A DNA stretch of 64,000 nt from Pseudomonas capsici (GTDB lineage: Bacteria; Pseudomonadota; Gammaproteobacteria; Pseudomonadales; Pseudomonadaceae), in assembly GCF_017165765.1 (NCBI RefSeq), contig NZ_JAFGZD010000020.1:1-64000 (forward strand). Reading direction: 5' to 3'. The position numbers and the translations under genes are program-made. Below the pieces are notes generated by a model. The model did no database searches. It was not told the origin of the DNA and saw nothing but the letters and a program-made list of their open reading frames with translations. This document shows, piece after piece, positions 25,599 to 34,326 of the stretch (the first letter of the stretch is position 1; each line of letters opens with the position of its first letter).

Positions 25599-26507
25599 TC
25601 ATCCATCGTGATAGTAGCTATCGACCTTTTCGGCGTACTGGATCAGTACCTCACGCAGCGCTTGGGCCGCCGCAGACAGTTTGTGATCGGCCAGCGTCAT
25701 CAGGCCGATGCGCCGCTCGATGCGCGGTTCCACCAGAGCAATGCAACGGGCACCCAATTCCTGCATCTGCTCTATACACAAAGCAGGCACCGCACTGACG
25801 CCCAGACCATTGGCGACCATACGGCCGATGGTGGACAACTGATGACTCTCGAAAGCCACCGAAAGCTTGCCGTGCTGTGTTGCAATCGCCTCTTCCAGCA
25901 GCAGACGCACGGCCGAAGGACGTTGCAGGGCAATGAAATCCTCGCGCAACAGCTCCTGCCAGGTCAGTTGCCTGCGCCGGGCCAGTGGCGAATCCGCGGC
26001 GACCACGGCAACAAAACGGTCCATGTAGAACGGCGTGAAGAGCAGCGAATTGCCCGACTCTGGCTCGAAACCGATGCCCAGTTCGACCCGGCGATGGCGC
26101 ACCATTTCCACCACCTGCTCGTTGATCACGTCATGCACCGCCACGTTGACCCGTGGATAACGCTCGCGAAAGACCTTCAATGCGCCCGGCAGCCGATTAC
26201 CTGCAAACGAAGGCATCGCCGCCACCGACACTTTGCCCATCTGCAACGTGAAGCGCTGGCGCAGCAGTTCTTCGGTGTTGTCCCAATCGGCCAGCAGCTG
26301 ACGCGCCAGCGGCAGCAGGGTTTCGCCTTCCGGGGTCAGACTGACCGTGCGCGTGGTACGCGTGAGCAGTTGGCCGCCAAGGTCATCCTCCAGGCTCTTG
26401 ATGGTCAGGCTCAGGGCCGGCTGCGACAAATGCAGTCGCTCTCCGGCCTGGGCAAAGCTCAGGCACTGGGCGACCGCCAGAAACGCCCGAAGCTGTTTGA
26501 CGTTCAT
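25599..26507 (-). CDS. LysR-family regulator of scoAB
   Basis: A 302-residue regulator with the N-terminal winged helix-turn-helix (SFAQAGERLHLSQPALSLTI, residues about 17-36) and a C-terminal substrate-binding domain. It is transcribed divergently from scoA across a 115-bp spacer, the usual arrangement for a LysR protein controlling the neighbouring catabolic genes. The inducer would be a short-chain acyl or ketoacid compound, by inference. The spacer is A/T-rich and includes candidate T-N11-A boxes. Confidence 0.88.
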   Translation of the reverse strand: MNVKQLRAFLAVAQCLSFAQAGERLHLSQPALSLTIKSLEDDLGGQLLTRTTRTVSLTPEGETLLPLARQLLADWDNTEELLRQRFTLQMGKVSVAAMPSFAGNRLPGALKVFRERYPRVNVAVHDVINEQVVEMVRHRRVELGIGFEPESGNSLLFTPFYMDRFVAVVAADSPLARRRQLTWQELLREDFIALQRPSAVRLLLEEAIATQHGKLSVAFESHQLSTIGRMVANGLGVSAVPALCIEQMQELGARCIALVEPRIERRIGLMTLADHKLSAAAQALREVLIQYAEKVDSYYHDG

Positions 26508-26622
26508 ATATTTGCTTTTCTTATCAATTCATCAGAAAAACAAAATTAACAAATCACTGATCGAGAGAGAAGATGCAGGTACAACGGTCCTTGACGATCA
26601 ACAATAAAAAAGGCGAATCATC

Positions 26623-27324
26623 ATGGCTGGACTCGATAAACGTGTCGCGACCTATGAAGAGGCCCTTGCCGGCCTGACCGACGACATGACGGTTTTGTGC
26701 GGCGGCTTCGGTCTGTGCGGCATCCCGGAAAACCTCATTGCGCAGATCAAGCGCATGGGCATCAAGGGCCTGACGGTGGTTTCCAACAATTGCGGCGTCG
26801 ATGGCTTCGGCCTGGGCATCCTGCTGGAAGATCGTCAGATCCGGAAAATGATCTCCTCCTATGTCGGCGAAAATGCGTTGTTCGAGCGGCAGTTGCTCAG
26901 CGGCGAGCTGGAAGTCGAACTCACCCCCCAAGGCACACTGGCAGAAAAACTGCGTGCAGGCGGTGCCGGTATCCCCGCGTTCTACACCGCAACCGGCTAC
27001 GGAACCCCGGTTGCCGAAGGCAAGGAAACCCGCCAGTTCAACGGGCGCAATGTCATCCTGGAAGAAGCCATCACCGGCGACTTCGCCCTGGTACGAGGCT
27101 GGAAAGCCGACCACTTCGGCAACGTGATCTATCGCCATACTGCGCAGAACTTCAATCCGGTAGTCGCCACGGCAGGCCGGATCACCGTGGTCGAAGTCGA
27201 GGAAATCGTCGAACCAGGCGTGCTGCTGCCCTCCCAGATCCATACGCCGGGCATTTATGTCGATCGGGTGATTCAGGGCACTTTCGAGAAACGCATCGAA
27301 CAGCGCACAGTCAGGAAGTCCTGA
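26623..27324 (+). CDS. scoA: 3-oxoacid CoA-transferase subunit A
   Basis: A 233-residue alpha subunit of the class I CoA-transferase that moves CoA from succinyl-CoA (or acetyl-CoA) to acetoacetate. GGFGLCGIPENLI near residue 26 is the oxyanion/CoA-binding glycine motif, and SNNCGVDGFGLG follows. It is followed after 68 bp by subunit B. AtoE, its usual transport partner, now lies 12 kb downstream beyond the toxoflavin-type cluster. Confidence 0.93.
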   Translation: MAGLDKRVATYEEALAGLTDDMTVLCGGFGLCGIPENLIAQIKRMGIKGLTVVSNNCGVDGFGLGILLEDRQIRKMISSYVGENALFERQLLSGELEVELTPQGTLAEKLRAGGAGIPAFYTATGYGTPVAEGKETRQFNGRNVILEEAITGDFALVRGWKADHFGNVIYRHTAQNFNPVVATAGRITVVEVEEIVEPGVLLPSQIHTPGIYVDRVIQGTFEKRIEQRTVRKS

Positions 27325-27392
27325 GTTCGTCGCATTTACGGGCGTTTCCTCAAGACAGGAAGCAGCGCACAACAAAAAAGAGAATTCAGACC

Positions 27393-28058
27393 ATGGCACT
27401 TTCCCGCGAACAAATGGCTCAACGTGTCGCCCGCGAATTGAAAGACGGTTACTACGTCAATCTGGGCATCGGTATCCCGACGCTGGTGGCCAACTACGTC
27501 CCCAAAGACATCGACGTGATGCTGCAATCGGAAAACGGCCTGCTGGGCATGGGCGAGTTTCCGACCGAAGAAACCATCGATGCCGACATGATCAACGCTG
27601 GCAAACAGACGGTGACCGCCCGCATCGGGGCCTCGATTTTCTCTTCGGCCGAATCCTTCGCCATGATCCGTGGCGGCCATGTGGATCTGACGGTGCTCGG
27701 AGCCTTTGAAGTGGATGTCGAGGGCAATATCGCGTCCTGGATGATCCCCGGCAAACTGGTCAAGGGCATGGGTGGCGCGATGGACCTTGTGGCAGGTGCC
27801 GAAAATATCATCGTCACCATGACCCATGCTTCCAAAGACGGCGAATCCAAACTGCTGCCCCGCTGCAGCCTGCCACTGACCGGTGCCGCTTGTATCCGCC
27901 GGGTACTCACCGATCTTGCGTATCTGGAGATCGAAAACGGGGCCTTCATTCTGCGCGAGCGTGCGCCGGGCGTCAGTGTGGAAGAGATCGTAGCCAAAAC
28001 CGCAGGCAAGCTGATCGTGCCGGATGATGTGATTGAAATGTCTTTTCCATCGCCATGA
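27393..28058 (+). CDS. scoB: 3-oxoacid CoA-transferase subunit B
   Basis: A 221-residue beta subunit. The catalytic glutamate that carries the CoA thioester is Glu47 in QSENGLLGMG. VNLGIGIPTLVANYVP and GGHVDLTVLGAFEVD are also conserved. The start at 27393 is the only ATG giving the expected N-terminus. The gene is followed by a 12-bp stem hairpin. In related pseudomonads the next gene is the short-chain fatty acid transporter; here the order is broken. Confidence 0.93.
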   Translation: MALSREQMAQRVARELKDGYYVNLGIGIPTLVANYVPKDIDVMLQSENGLLGMGEFPTEETIDADMINAGKQTVTARIGASIFSSAESFAMIRGGHVDLTVLGAFEVDVEGNIASWMIPGKLVKGMGGAMDLVAGAENIIVTMTHASKDGESKLLPRCSLPLTGAACIRRVLTDLAYLEIENGAFILRERAPGVSVEEIVAKTAGKLIVPDDVIEMSFPSP

Positions 28059-28075
28059 TTCATGGCCCTCGCCCT

Positions 28076-28107
28076 TAGCGGGCCGCTATTTTTACAGCGG
28101 CCCGCTA
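28076..28107 (+). terminator. hairpin after scoB
   Basis: A perfect 12-bp stem, TAGCGGGCCGCT / AGCGGCCCGCTA, with an 8-nt T-rich loop, 17 bp after the scoB stop. No T-tract follows, so it may stabilise the 3' end rather than terminate efficiently. Confidence 0.55.
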
Positions 28108-28127
28108 CATGACATGAAATATTGAAA

Positions 28128-28138
28128 CCTGAAAAACA
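28128..28138 (+). repeat. left copy of 11-bp direct repeat flanking the tox-like cluster
   Basis: CCTGAAAAACA occurs here and, in the same orientation, at 40004-40014. The pair encloses the complete toxoflavin-type cluster and nothing of the scoB or atoE coding sequences. It is a candidate for the footprint of an insertion event; chance occurrence cannot be excluded. Confidence 0.4.
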
Positions 28139-28151
28139 GATCAACTTAATT

Positions 28152-28168
28152 AGTGGCGCATAGCCACT
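28152..28168. promoter_or_regulatory. candidate LysR operator upstream of the tox-like operon
   Basis: An inverted repeat, AGTGGC (28152-28157) and GCCACT (28163-28168), with a 5-nt centre, embedded in A/T-rich DNA about 290 bp before the first gene of the cluster. LysR proteins bind such dyads with T-N11-A geometry. Assignment to the cluster's own LysR protein is inferred. Confidence 0.35.
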
Positions 28169-28461
28169 GATGTCATTTATATCCCCTCCTCGAGAATACT
28201 TGTCTAAAGTGTCATGACCGGAGCACGGAAACGTCGCCAGAGGTCTGACTGCGTTGGCTTTCAGAACAATAGACATGTACTTCCCGCTCCTCTGCTACAT
28301 CGCAGGCTCAGCCGAAAACATCGTTGTCCAACCTGTTTATGGAGTTTGAATGTCAAACCGGCAGAGACTGTCATCGGCCTCACGAATACAGCCCATCAGA
28401 AACAAGAATTGGCTTATCACCATTCATAAAAGTAAAACTGACCAGAAGAGGAACCCAATTG

Positions 28462-28908
28462 ATGAATGTATTAACCGCTATTGCTCTGAGTCTGGCCGCT
28501 GGTTTTGCAGTTCCGCTGCAGGCGGGCACAAATGCCAGGCTGGGCACATTACTGGGGCATCCCTTATGGGCTACAACTGTTTCGCTTCTGGTCAGTTTGA
28601 TTGCGGTATTCGCTGTCATATTGATATTCAAAGTTGAAAAGCCGAACACCACGGCTTTACAAAGTGCGCCCTGGTGGGCCTGGCTGGGTGGAGTAGCCGG
28701 TGTTTTCTATATCACCATTGCATTGTTGATGGCCCCTCGACTGGGAACACTCAACTTCATGATGGCGGTTATTGTGGGACAACTGGTTATTTCATTATTG
28801 ATCGATTACTTCGGACTGGTGGGTCTCCCACGCAGACCTGTCAACATTCAGAAGTTGTTCGGCGTTCTCGTTGTCATTATCGGCTTCTTGATTACTACAC
28901 GCAGTTAA
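28462..28908 (+). CDS. small DMT-superfamily permease, YdcZ/DUF606 type
   Basis: A 148-residue integral membrane protein with five hydrophobic segments. NVLTAIALSLAAGFAVPLQAG and the final VVIIGFLITTR are typical of the YdcZ family, short half-size members of the drug/metabolite transporter superfamily that probably dimerise. The start follows AGAGG. It is the first gene of the toxoflavin-type operon, 40 bp before the methyltransferase gene, so export of the product or an intermediate is a reasonable guess. I do not know of an equivalent in the Burkholderia tox operon. Confidence 0.8.
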   Translation: MNVLTAIALSLAAGFAVPLQAGTNARLGTLLGHPLWATTVSLLVSLIAVFAVILIFKVEKPNTTALQSAPWWAWLGGVAGVFYITIALLMAPRLGTLNFMMAVIVGQLVISLLIDYFGLVGLPRRPVNIQKLFGVLVVIIGFLITTRS

Positions 28909-28948
28909 TCCGAAGCCCTGGATTTTCACCACATAAAGGAAGTTAACA

Positions 28949-29695
28949 ATGGCCGGTCAATCCGCAGCATACGATTCAATTGGCGAACGCTTCGAAGCGT
29001 TCACAGACAGCGCATCACAGCGTTCCGTCGAGACTCAAACCTTCTTTCACATGATGGGAGATGTGAAAGGCAAGTCCGTACTGGATCTGGCCTGTGGCTT
29101 CGGCTTTTTCGGCCGGGAGCTGTATCGCCAGGGAGCGAGCAAGGTAGTGGGCGTCGATATCTCCTCCTCGATGATCGAACTGGCCCGCAAGGAATCCGCG
29201 CGTAACAACGAAGCCATCGAATATATGGTTTCCAATGTTGCGGACATGGGGACATTGCCACAAGGGCCCTTTGACCGGGTCAGCGCGGCCTGGCTGTTCA
29301 ACTATGCGCAATCGATCGATGAACTGGAAAAAATGTTTGCGGTGGTGGCAAAGAATCTCAAGCCCGGCGGCAGGCTGATTGCCTATACCGTTGATCCCGG
29401 CTTTCAACTGGCACAAGGGAATTTCACAAAATACGGTGTCCATGTGCTCAACGAGCAGCCTCACAAGGGCGGTTTTCGTTGTGACGCAGAGTTCGTCACC
29501 CAGCCCCCCAGCGCATTCACCTTCTATCGCTGGAGTCGCGAAGCTTACGAAACCGCACTGTCCAAGGCCGGTTTTTCTACCTTCGAGTGGCAGAAGCCGA
29601 TCATCTCAAAAGCCAATCGTGACAAATTCCCCGCCGGTTACTGGGATGACTTCGAGCGCAACTGCCTGCAGACCGGCCTGGTCTGTACACGCTAG
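28949..29695 (+). CDS. toxA: SAM-dependent methyltransferase, ToxA-like
   Basis: A 248-residue class I methyltransferase. Motif I is VLDLACGFGFFGRELYRQGA (about 46-65), with GVDISSSMIELAR following as the ribose-binding acidic loop. In toxoflavin biosynthesis ToxA methylates ring nitrogens of the pyrimidotriazine. The assignment rests on this gene lying in one operon with GTP cyclohydrolase II, a WD40 protein, a formylglycine-enzyme-fold protein and RibD, the full toxABCDE set. AAGGAAG precedes the ATG. The methyltransferase fold alone would not identify the substrate. Confidence 0.8.
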   Translation: MAGQSAAYDSIGERFEAFTDSASQRSVETQTFFHMMGDVKGKSVLDLACGFGFFGRELYRQGASKVVGVDISSSMIELARKESARNNEAIEYMVSNVADMGTLPQGPFDRVSAAWLFNYAQSIDELEKMFAVVAKNLKPGGRLIAYTVDPGFQLAQGNFTKYGVHVLNEQPHKGGFRCDAEFVTQPPSAFTFYRWSREAYETALSKAGFSTFEWQKPIISKANRDKFPAGYWDDFERNCLQTGLVCTR

Positions 29696-29764
29696 CGATC
29701 CGACTCGCAGCCCCTCAGACGGGGCTGGCGATACTCCGTGATTCCCGCAGGAGATACGTCTCAA

Positions 29765-30781
29765 ATGGCGAAAAATCATTCATTCACCCACTGGCCGGTC
29801 TTTGAAGGGCCACTGACTCCTCAGATGACCGACAGGTATCTGATGGGACTGCCCGAGCACTTTCAGCAGACCCGCAACATGTCGCTGCCTCTGGCGACCT
29901 GGAAACTGCTGGCTCAGGAGCCCACGGATCGGCTGATCGAGCGCCTCCAGGATCCTGAAGCCACGTTGCAGGTCCGACTGGCAGCCGGCAAGTTGCTCGC
30001 GCAGACCGTGGACACGCGCATCAACGTATTCGACCCGCAGATGATTGATATCAGAGGCGGCAAGGTGTCCACAGGACTGGCGGCCGATGAGGTCGATGCG
30101 GTCATGCAGGAAATGAGCGGGCTTGGGCTTGATCGATCCTGGATCGAAAAGGAAGTACCTCGCCACGCCGTGACACTCCAGCCCTACCGTATCGGCAAGT
30201 TTCCGGTCACCAACCTGGAATACCGGGCGTTTCTGGAAGACTCGCAGCAACCCCGGATCCCGGATAACTGGCTTTTCGGGCAGTTTCCAACGGATCGGGC
30301 CAATCACCCGGTATTCGGCTTGACCGTCGAGGATGTCGAGGCCTACATCGACTGGCTCAACAGCCATACCGGACGTCAATTCCGTCTGCCACTGGAAGCG
30401 GAATGGGAATACGCCGCGGCCGGCCCCAGGAATCTGGTCTTTCCGTGGGGCAACAGCTTCCTGCCCGACCATTGCAATACGGCAGAGCTGGGGCTGTTCA
30501 CCACCTCCCCCATCGGTGCATTCAGCCAGGGTGCCTCCGCGTTCGGCTGCATGGACATGGCAGGCAATGTCGAAGAATACGTCGCCGACGATTACGCCCC
30601 CTACCCCGGCGGTCAGGCGATCGAAGACGACCTGGTTACCGTTGTAGGAACTCATCGCGTCGCCAGAGGCGGGAGCTTCACCCGCTTCAGAGATCTGGCG
30701 CGTAATTGCCGACGCCACGGCAAATACCCTCGTCCCATCTATGTCATGGGGTTTCGCCTTGCAGAAACACCTTCGACTTGA
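29765..30781 (+). CDS. toxD: formylglycine-generating-enzyme-fold protein, ToxD-like
   Basis: A 338-residue protein. The N-terminal about 110 residues are helical with no clear domain. The C-terminal about 220 residues are a SUMF1/FGE-sulfatase fold, seen in YRIGKFPVTNLEYRAFLED, RLPLEAEWEYAAAG, GNVEEYVADDY and RVARGGSFTRFRD. The paired active-site cysteines of true formylglycine-generating enzymes are absent: after RGGS there is only one Cys (ARNCRRHG). It is therefore likely to have another activity, as in the EgtB-like relatives, or to act as a scaffold. The ATG start is preferred over a GTG nine codons upstream. Confidence 0.78.
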   Translation: MAKNHSFTHWPVFEGPLTPQMTDRYLMGLPEHFQQTRNMSLPLATWKLLAQEPTDRLIERLQDPEATLQVRLAAGKLLAQTVDTRINVFDPQMIDIRGGKVSTGLAADEVDAVMQEMSGLGLDRSWIEKEVPRHAVTLQPYRIGKFPVTNLEYRAFLEDSQQPRIPDNWLFGQFPTDRANHPVFGLTVEDVEAYIDWLNSHTGRQFRLPLEAEWEYAAAGPRNLVFPWGNSFLPDHCNTAELGLFTTSPIGAFSQGASAFGCMDMAGNVEEYVADDYAPYPGGQAIEDDLVTVVGTHRVARGGSFTRFRDLARNCRRHGKYPRPIYVMGFRLAETPST

Positions 30782-30840
30782 ACCGTTGCCCAAGTGCGCC
30801 ATAAAAAAAATAGCCTCATCACACAGTAAGAAGGTTAATC

Positions 30841-31440
30841 ATGAAAACTGTCAAAGTGCGTAATAAAGTTGATATTCCTCTTAATGAAGGTCAATGCCCT
30901 GGCACGTTTTTCACTTTTAGCGGACTCGATCCGAAACATGAACACATTTTGATCAAACTGGGACCCGACCGCCCGGAAAGTCCACTGGTACGTATCCATT
31001 CCGAATGCCTGACCGGCGATGTCTTCAGTTCCCAACGCTGCGATTGCGGACCTCAATTGACCGAGTCCATCAATCGCATGCATAAAGAAGGCGGCTATCT
31101 TATTTATTTGCGTCAGGAAGGACGCGGTATCGGCTTGTATGCAAAGCTTGAAGCCTATCGACTTCAAGATACGGGCCTGGATACATTTGAAGCCAATACA
31201 CACCTCAGTTTCCCGGAAGATGATCGGGACTTTTCTCTGGCGGCCAGCATGTTGAAAGCCGTGGGCATTACTGATTGCCGTATTATTACCAACAACCCCG
31301 AAAAAGTGTCGGCTCTGGAATCAAACGGCATACATGTTTCAGACGTCATTCCTACTGGCGTCCTCATCACCGAACATAACCGAAACTATCTGCAGGCCAA
31401 GATCGACAAGAAACAACACCGTATCGCCATTACCAACTGA
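30841..31440 (+). CDS. toxB: GTP cyclohydrolase II, ToxB-like
   Basis: A 199-residue enzyme that opens GTP to 2,5-diamino-6-ribosylamino-pyrimidinone phosphate, formate and pyrophosphate. The zinc ligands are Cys56, Cys67 and Cys69 (HSECLTGD, QRCDCG). The catalytic loop LRQEGRGIGL and LQDTGLDTFEAN are conserved. There is no RibB domain, so it is a monofunctional RibA-type enzyme. In toxoflavin biosynthesis it provides the first committed step from GTP. Its codon use is more A/T-rich than its neighbours, suggesting a separate history. AGAAGG precedes the ATG. Confidence 0.9.
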   Translation: MKTVKVRNKVDIPLNEGQCPGTFFTFSGLDPKHEHILIKLGPDRPESPLVRIHSECLTGDVFSSQRCDCGPQLTESINRMHKEGGYLIYLRQEGRGIGLYAKLEAYRLQDTGLDTFEANTHLSFPEDDRDFSLAASMLKAVGITDCRIITNNPEKVSALESNGIHVSDVIPTGVLITEHNRNYLQAKIDKKQHRIAITN

Positions 31441-31528
31441 CTGACTCTCTCTGACTGCCTGCCTTATATACAGGCCGACAGCGGCTGACTGAAATTCGGG
31501 TTTCCCAATTATCTAAAGGATATAGATC

Positions 31529-33217
31529 ATGCGCCATTTCGGACCTATCAGTGGTATCAACGCTTTCAAGGATCGCTATGTAGCCACCGCCGGTTACGAC
31601 AATCAGGTCATCCTCTGGGATGCCAAAACCAAAACCCCTATCCAGCGCGTACTGCATGACCACCTGGCCAATCAATGCGCCTTCAATGCCGACGGTACGT
31701 TACTGGTCAGTGCCAGCAGCGACTACACGGCCCGCGTCTGGGAAGTGCCCAGCCTGCGTCTCAAGGCCGTGTTGATCGGCCATGAAGATGACATCGAGAT
31801 GGCCGCGTTCTCGCCGGATGGCCAGACCATCGCGACCAGTTCACGCGATCACACGCTGCGTCTGTTCGACCTGCAAGGGCATACCCGGCATATCCTCGAA
31901 GGCCATAGTGCCGATGTGATTTCGGTCAGTTGGTCTGCCGATGGCCGCACACTGGTTTCAAGCAGCGACGATGGCTCGATTCGCCGCTGGTGCGCCCAGA
32001 CCGGCGTCCAGCTTGAACTCATCGATCTGGGCGGTGTGGAAACCGACACCGTTGCGCTGTCACGGGACGGAATCATTTTCGCCGGTGACGATGAAGGCAA
32101 GATTTCCCTCATCGATGCCAGCGGCACTCATCTGCATCCGGCCCATGCTGCCGGAATCAAGCGCATCATCTGGGATGACGAGCAGCGTCTGCTGGTCAGC
32201 CTGAGCTACGACCGCTGCGTCATACTCTGGCATCTGGATGAGCGCAACAACCTGGTCAAGACCGCCCAGACGTCCCTGCCCAGCATCATCTGGCCACGCA
32301 GCTGTACGCTGCTGGGAACCGACCGCATCGCCTTCGTGACCTTCGGCTCCCGCTACGCGACCTGGAACTTCAAGACACAGGTCTGGGACCTGGAGGGTAT
32401 CGAGCCTGCGATCAGCCTCAATGCCGTGGCTGTCGTCAACGATGACATCTACAGCATTGGCGATGCCGGTATTCTGCAGATCAATGGTCAGGCCAGCACC
32501 CACGCCGGCAGCCTCTGCAACTTCCTGCTGCCATTCGGCGACAGCGTTCTGACAGGCGGGCAGATGGGCACCGTGTTCGACGCCCGTACCGGGGACACCC
32601 TCTATCAGCATCGCTCGCCCCTCAACTGTGGCACCACGTTCGAGAAAGACGGCCAGTTGCATGCAGCCATCGGGACCTACACCGGCGAGGCGCTGATTTT
32701 CGCTCTGGAAGCAGGACAGCCCCGCTTCGTCACCTCGGTACAACTGCATGAGAATGCCATCAAGGGTATCGCTGCCGACGAGACGTTCCTGTTCAGCGTA
32801 TGCGCCACGGCCGCGGCGGCCTTTCACCGGATCAGCGACTTCGGCCTGGAGCGCTATCTGGACAAGGCTCATGCTCGTATCTCCAACGGCTGCACCCGTA
32901 TTGAAGATGGTTTTGCCAGTATCGGCAGAGACCTGAAACTCCGCCTGTGGCGCAATGGTCAGGACGAGGTCTACGACACGCCTCATCAGCACTCGATCAA
33001 GTGCATCGCCATTTCCCCCGACCACACGCAGATCGCAACAGGCAGTTATGGCGGGACAGTGGCCATTTTCGATGTTGCCAAGCGTCGCTGGGTGGCTGTA
33101 GAGAAACCGACGGCCAGCGGTATCTCCTGCATCTCTCACAACATTGATGGCACAGGCTTCCTGGCCAGTGCCTATGACGGACGCATTTACCCGATCAAGG
33201 TTCAGGCGCAGGTATGA
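31529..33217 (+). CDS. toxC: WD40 repeat protein, ToxC-like
   Basis: A 562-residue protein containing many WD40 blades, most obvious in the first 160 residues (GYDNQVILWDAK, SASSDYTARVWEV, TSSRDHTLRLFDL, SSSDDGSIRRW) and at the end (ATGSYGGTVAIFD). Two seven-bladed propellers would fit the length. There is no signal peptide, so it is cytosolic. A WD40 protein is a fixed and unusual component of toxoflavin loci. Its role is not clear to me; scaffolding of the pathway or a direct role in triazine ring formation are the options. Its stop overlaps the toxE-like start by four bases. Confidence 0.83.
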   Translation: MRHFGPISGINAFKDRYVATAGYDNQVILWDAKTKTPIQRVLHDHLANQCAFNADGTLLVSASSDYTARVWEVPSLRLKAVLIGHEDDIEMAAFSPDGQTIATSSRDHTLRLFDLQGHTRHILEGHSADVISVSWSADGRTLVSSSDDGSIRRWCAQTGVQLELIDLGGVETDTVALSRDGIIFAGDDEGKISLIDASGTHLHPAHAAGIKRIIWDDEQRLLVSLSYDRCVILWHLDERNNLVKTAQTSLPSIIWPRSCTLLGTDRIAFVTFGSRYATWNFKTQVWDLEGIEPAISLNAVAVVNDDIYSIGDAGILQINGQASTHAGSLCNFLLPFGDSVLTGGQMGTVFDARTGDTLYQHRSPLNCGTTFEKDGQLHAAIGTYTGEALIFALEAGQPRFVTSVQLHENAIKGIAADETFLFSVCATAAAAFHRISDFGLERYLDKAHARISNGCTRIEDGFASIGRDLKLRLWRNGQDEVYDTPHQHSIKCIAISPDHTQIATGSYGGTVAIFDVAKRRWVAVEKPTASGISCISHNIDGTGFLASAYDGRIYPIKVQAQV

Positions 33218-34326
33218 ACCACTTTACTGAATGCGACTTCCAGCACATGCAGCATGCATTGTCGCTGGCCGCGCGTGGCAGTCACTCCACATGGCCCAAC
33301 CCTCGGGTGGGCTGTGTGATTGCCCACGGCGCACAGGTGGTGGGAGAAGGCTGGCATCGCAGCGCTGGCGGGCCGCATGCCGAAGTCTTCGCGTTGCGTC
33401 AGGCCGGGGCACTGGCAAAAGGTGCCACGGCCTATGTAACACTGGAGCCCTGCAGTCATGTAGGGCGTACCGGTGCCTGCCATCAAGCCTTGATCGACAG
33501 TGGAATTGCCACGGTGGTCGTCGCCCATGAAGACCCTTTCGAAAAGGTCAACGGGCGGGGAATCGCGCAGCTCCGTGAAGCGGGTATCGAAGTCAAGGTG
33601 GGGTTGTTCAGGACAGCCGCCCGGGAACTCAATCGCGGCTTTCTGTCCAGTGTCGAACGACAGAGACCCTGGGTGCAGCTCAAGCTGGGGATGAGTCTGG
33701 ATGGCCGGACGGCGCTGAGCAACGGTCGTTCGCAATGGATTTCCAGTCACCAGGCACGCAGCGATGTACAACTCTGGAGGGCGGCCAGTGCCGCTATCGT
33801 GACCGGCAGTGGCACTGTACTGGCTGATGACCCGCTGCTGACCGTACGCCATCTGTCTTCACCGGCAGCCTTGCCTCCGGTCAGGGTCGTACTCGACAGC
33901 AAGGCCCGGGTACCCGGCAACGCACGGGTATTCAACAGTCTGGCGCCCAGCCTGCATGTGATCGGGCTGGACGCTTCGCTGGACCCATCCACCACCACGG
34001 GCAACGAAGTACTGCGTTTGCAAAGTGACGAGAACGGAGTGGATCTTGCGCAGTTGATGCACGTGCTCAGCGAGCGTGGCCTGCACGATGTCTTCGTGGA
34101 GGCCGGTCCCACTCTGGCCGGTGCGCTGCTCATGGCCGGCCTGGTGGACGAACTGCTGGTCTACATCGCACCACGTCTGTTGGGCGACATCGCCCGGCCG
34201 ATGGTCCATCTCCCGGAATTGACCAGCCTGCACGACAGTCTGAATTTCAGTCTGTATGAGGTGACCAGCATCGGACCGGACCTGCGTTTGCGGCTGCGGC
34301 CCGATCAGAACGAGACGGTGCGATGA
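33214..34326 (+). CDS. toxE: RibD-like pyrimidine deaminase/reductase, ToxE-like
   Basis: A 370-residue bifunctional enzyme of the riboflavin pathway type. The N-terminal zinc deaminase has His55-Ala-Glu57 and the Cys pair at 80 and 89 (EPCSHVGRTGAC). The C-terminal NADPH reductase has LKLGMSLDGRTALSNG and GSGTVLADDPLLTVR. Both domains look intact. With GTP cyclohydrolase II it would supply the pyrimidine precursor of the azapteridine. It is coupled to toxC by a four-base overlap and its last 22 bases overlap the convergent LysR gene. Confidence 0.87.
   Translation: MNHFTECDFQHMQHALSLAARGSHSTWPNPRVGCVIAHGAQVVGEGWHRSAGGPHAEVFALRQAGALAKGATAYVTLEPCSHVGRTGACHQALIDSGIATVVVAHEDPFEKVNGRGIAQLREAGIEVKVGLFRTAARELNRGFLSSVERQRPWVQLKLGMSLDGRTALSNGRSQWISSHQARSDVQLWRAASAAIVTGSGTVLADDPLLTVRHLSSPAALPPVRVVLDSKARVPGNARVFNSLAPSLHVIGLDASLDPSTTTGNEVLRLQSDENGVDLAQLMHVLSERGLHDVFVEAGPTLAGALLMAGLVDELLVYIAPRLLGDIARPMVHLPELTSLHDSLNFSLYEVTSIGPDLRLRLRPDQNETVR

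Larger units (their letters stand above)
28059..28461 (+). other. 403-bp spacer before the toxoflavin-type operon
   Basis: A/T-richer than its surroundings and without a supported gene. It holds the scoB hairpin (28076-28107), one copy of an 11-bp direct repeat (28128-28138) that recurs at 40004-40014, and a palindrome AGTGGC-gcata-GCCACT (28152-28168) that could be a LysR operator. The operon promoter probably lies downstream of that palindrome. Confidence 0.6.
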
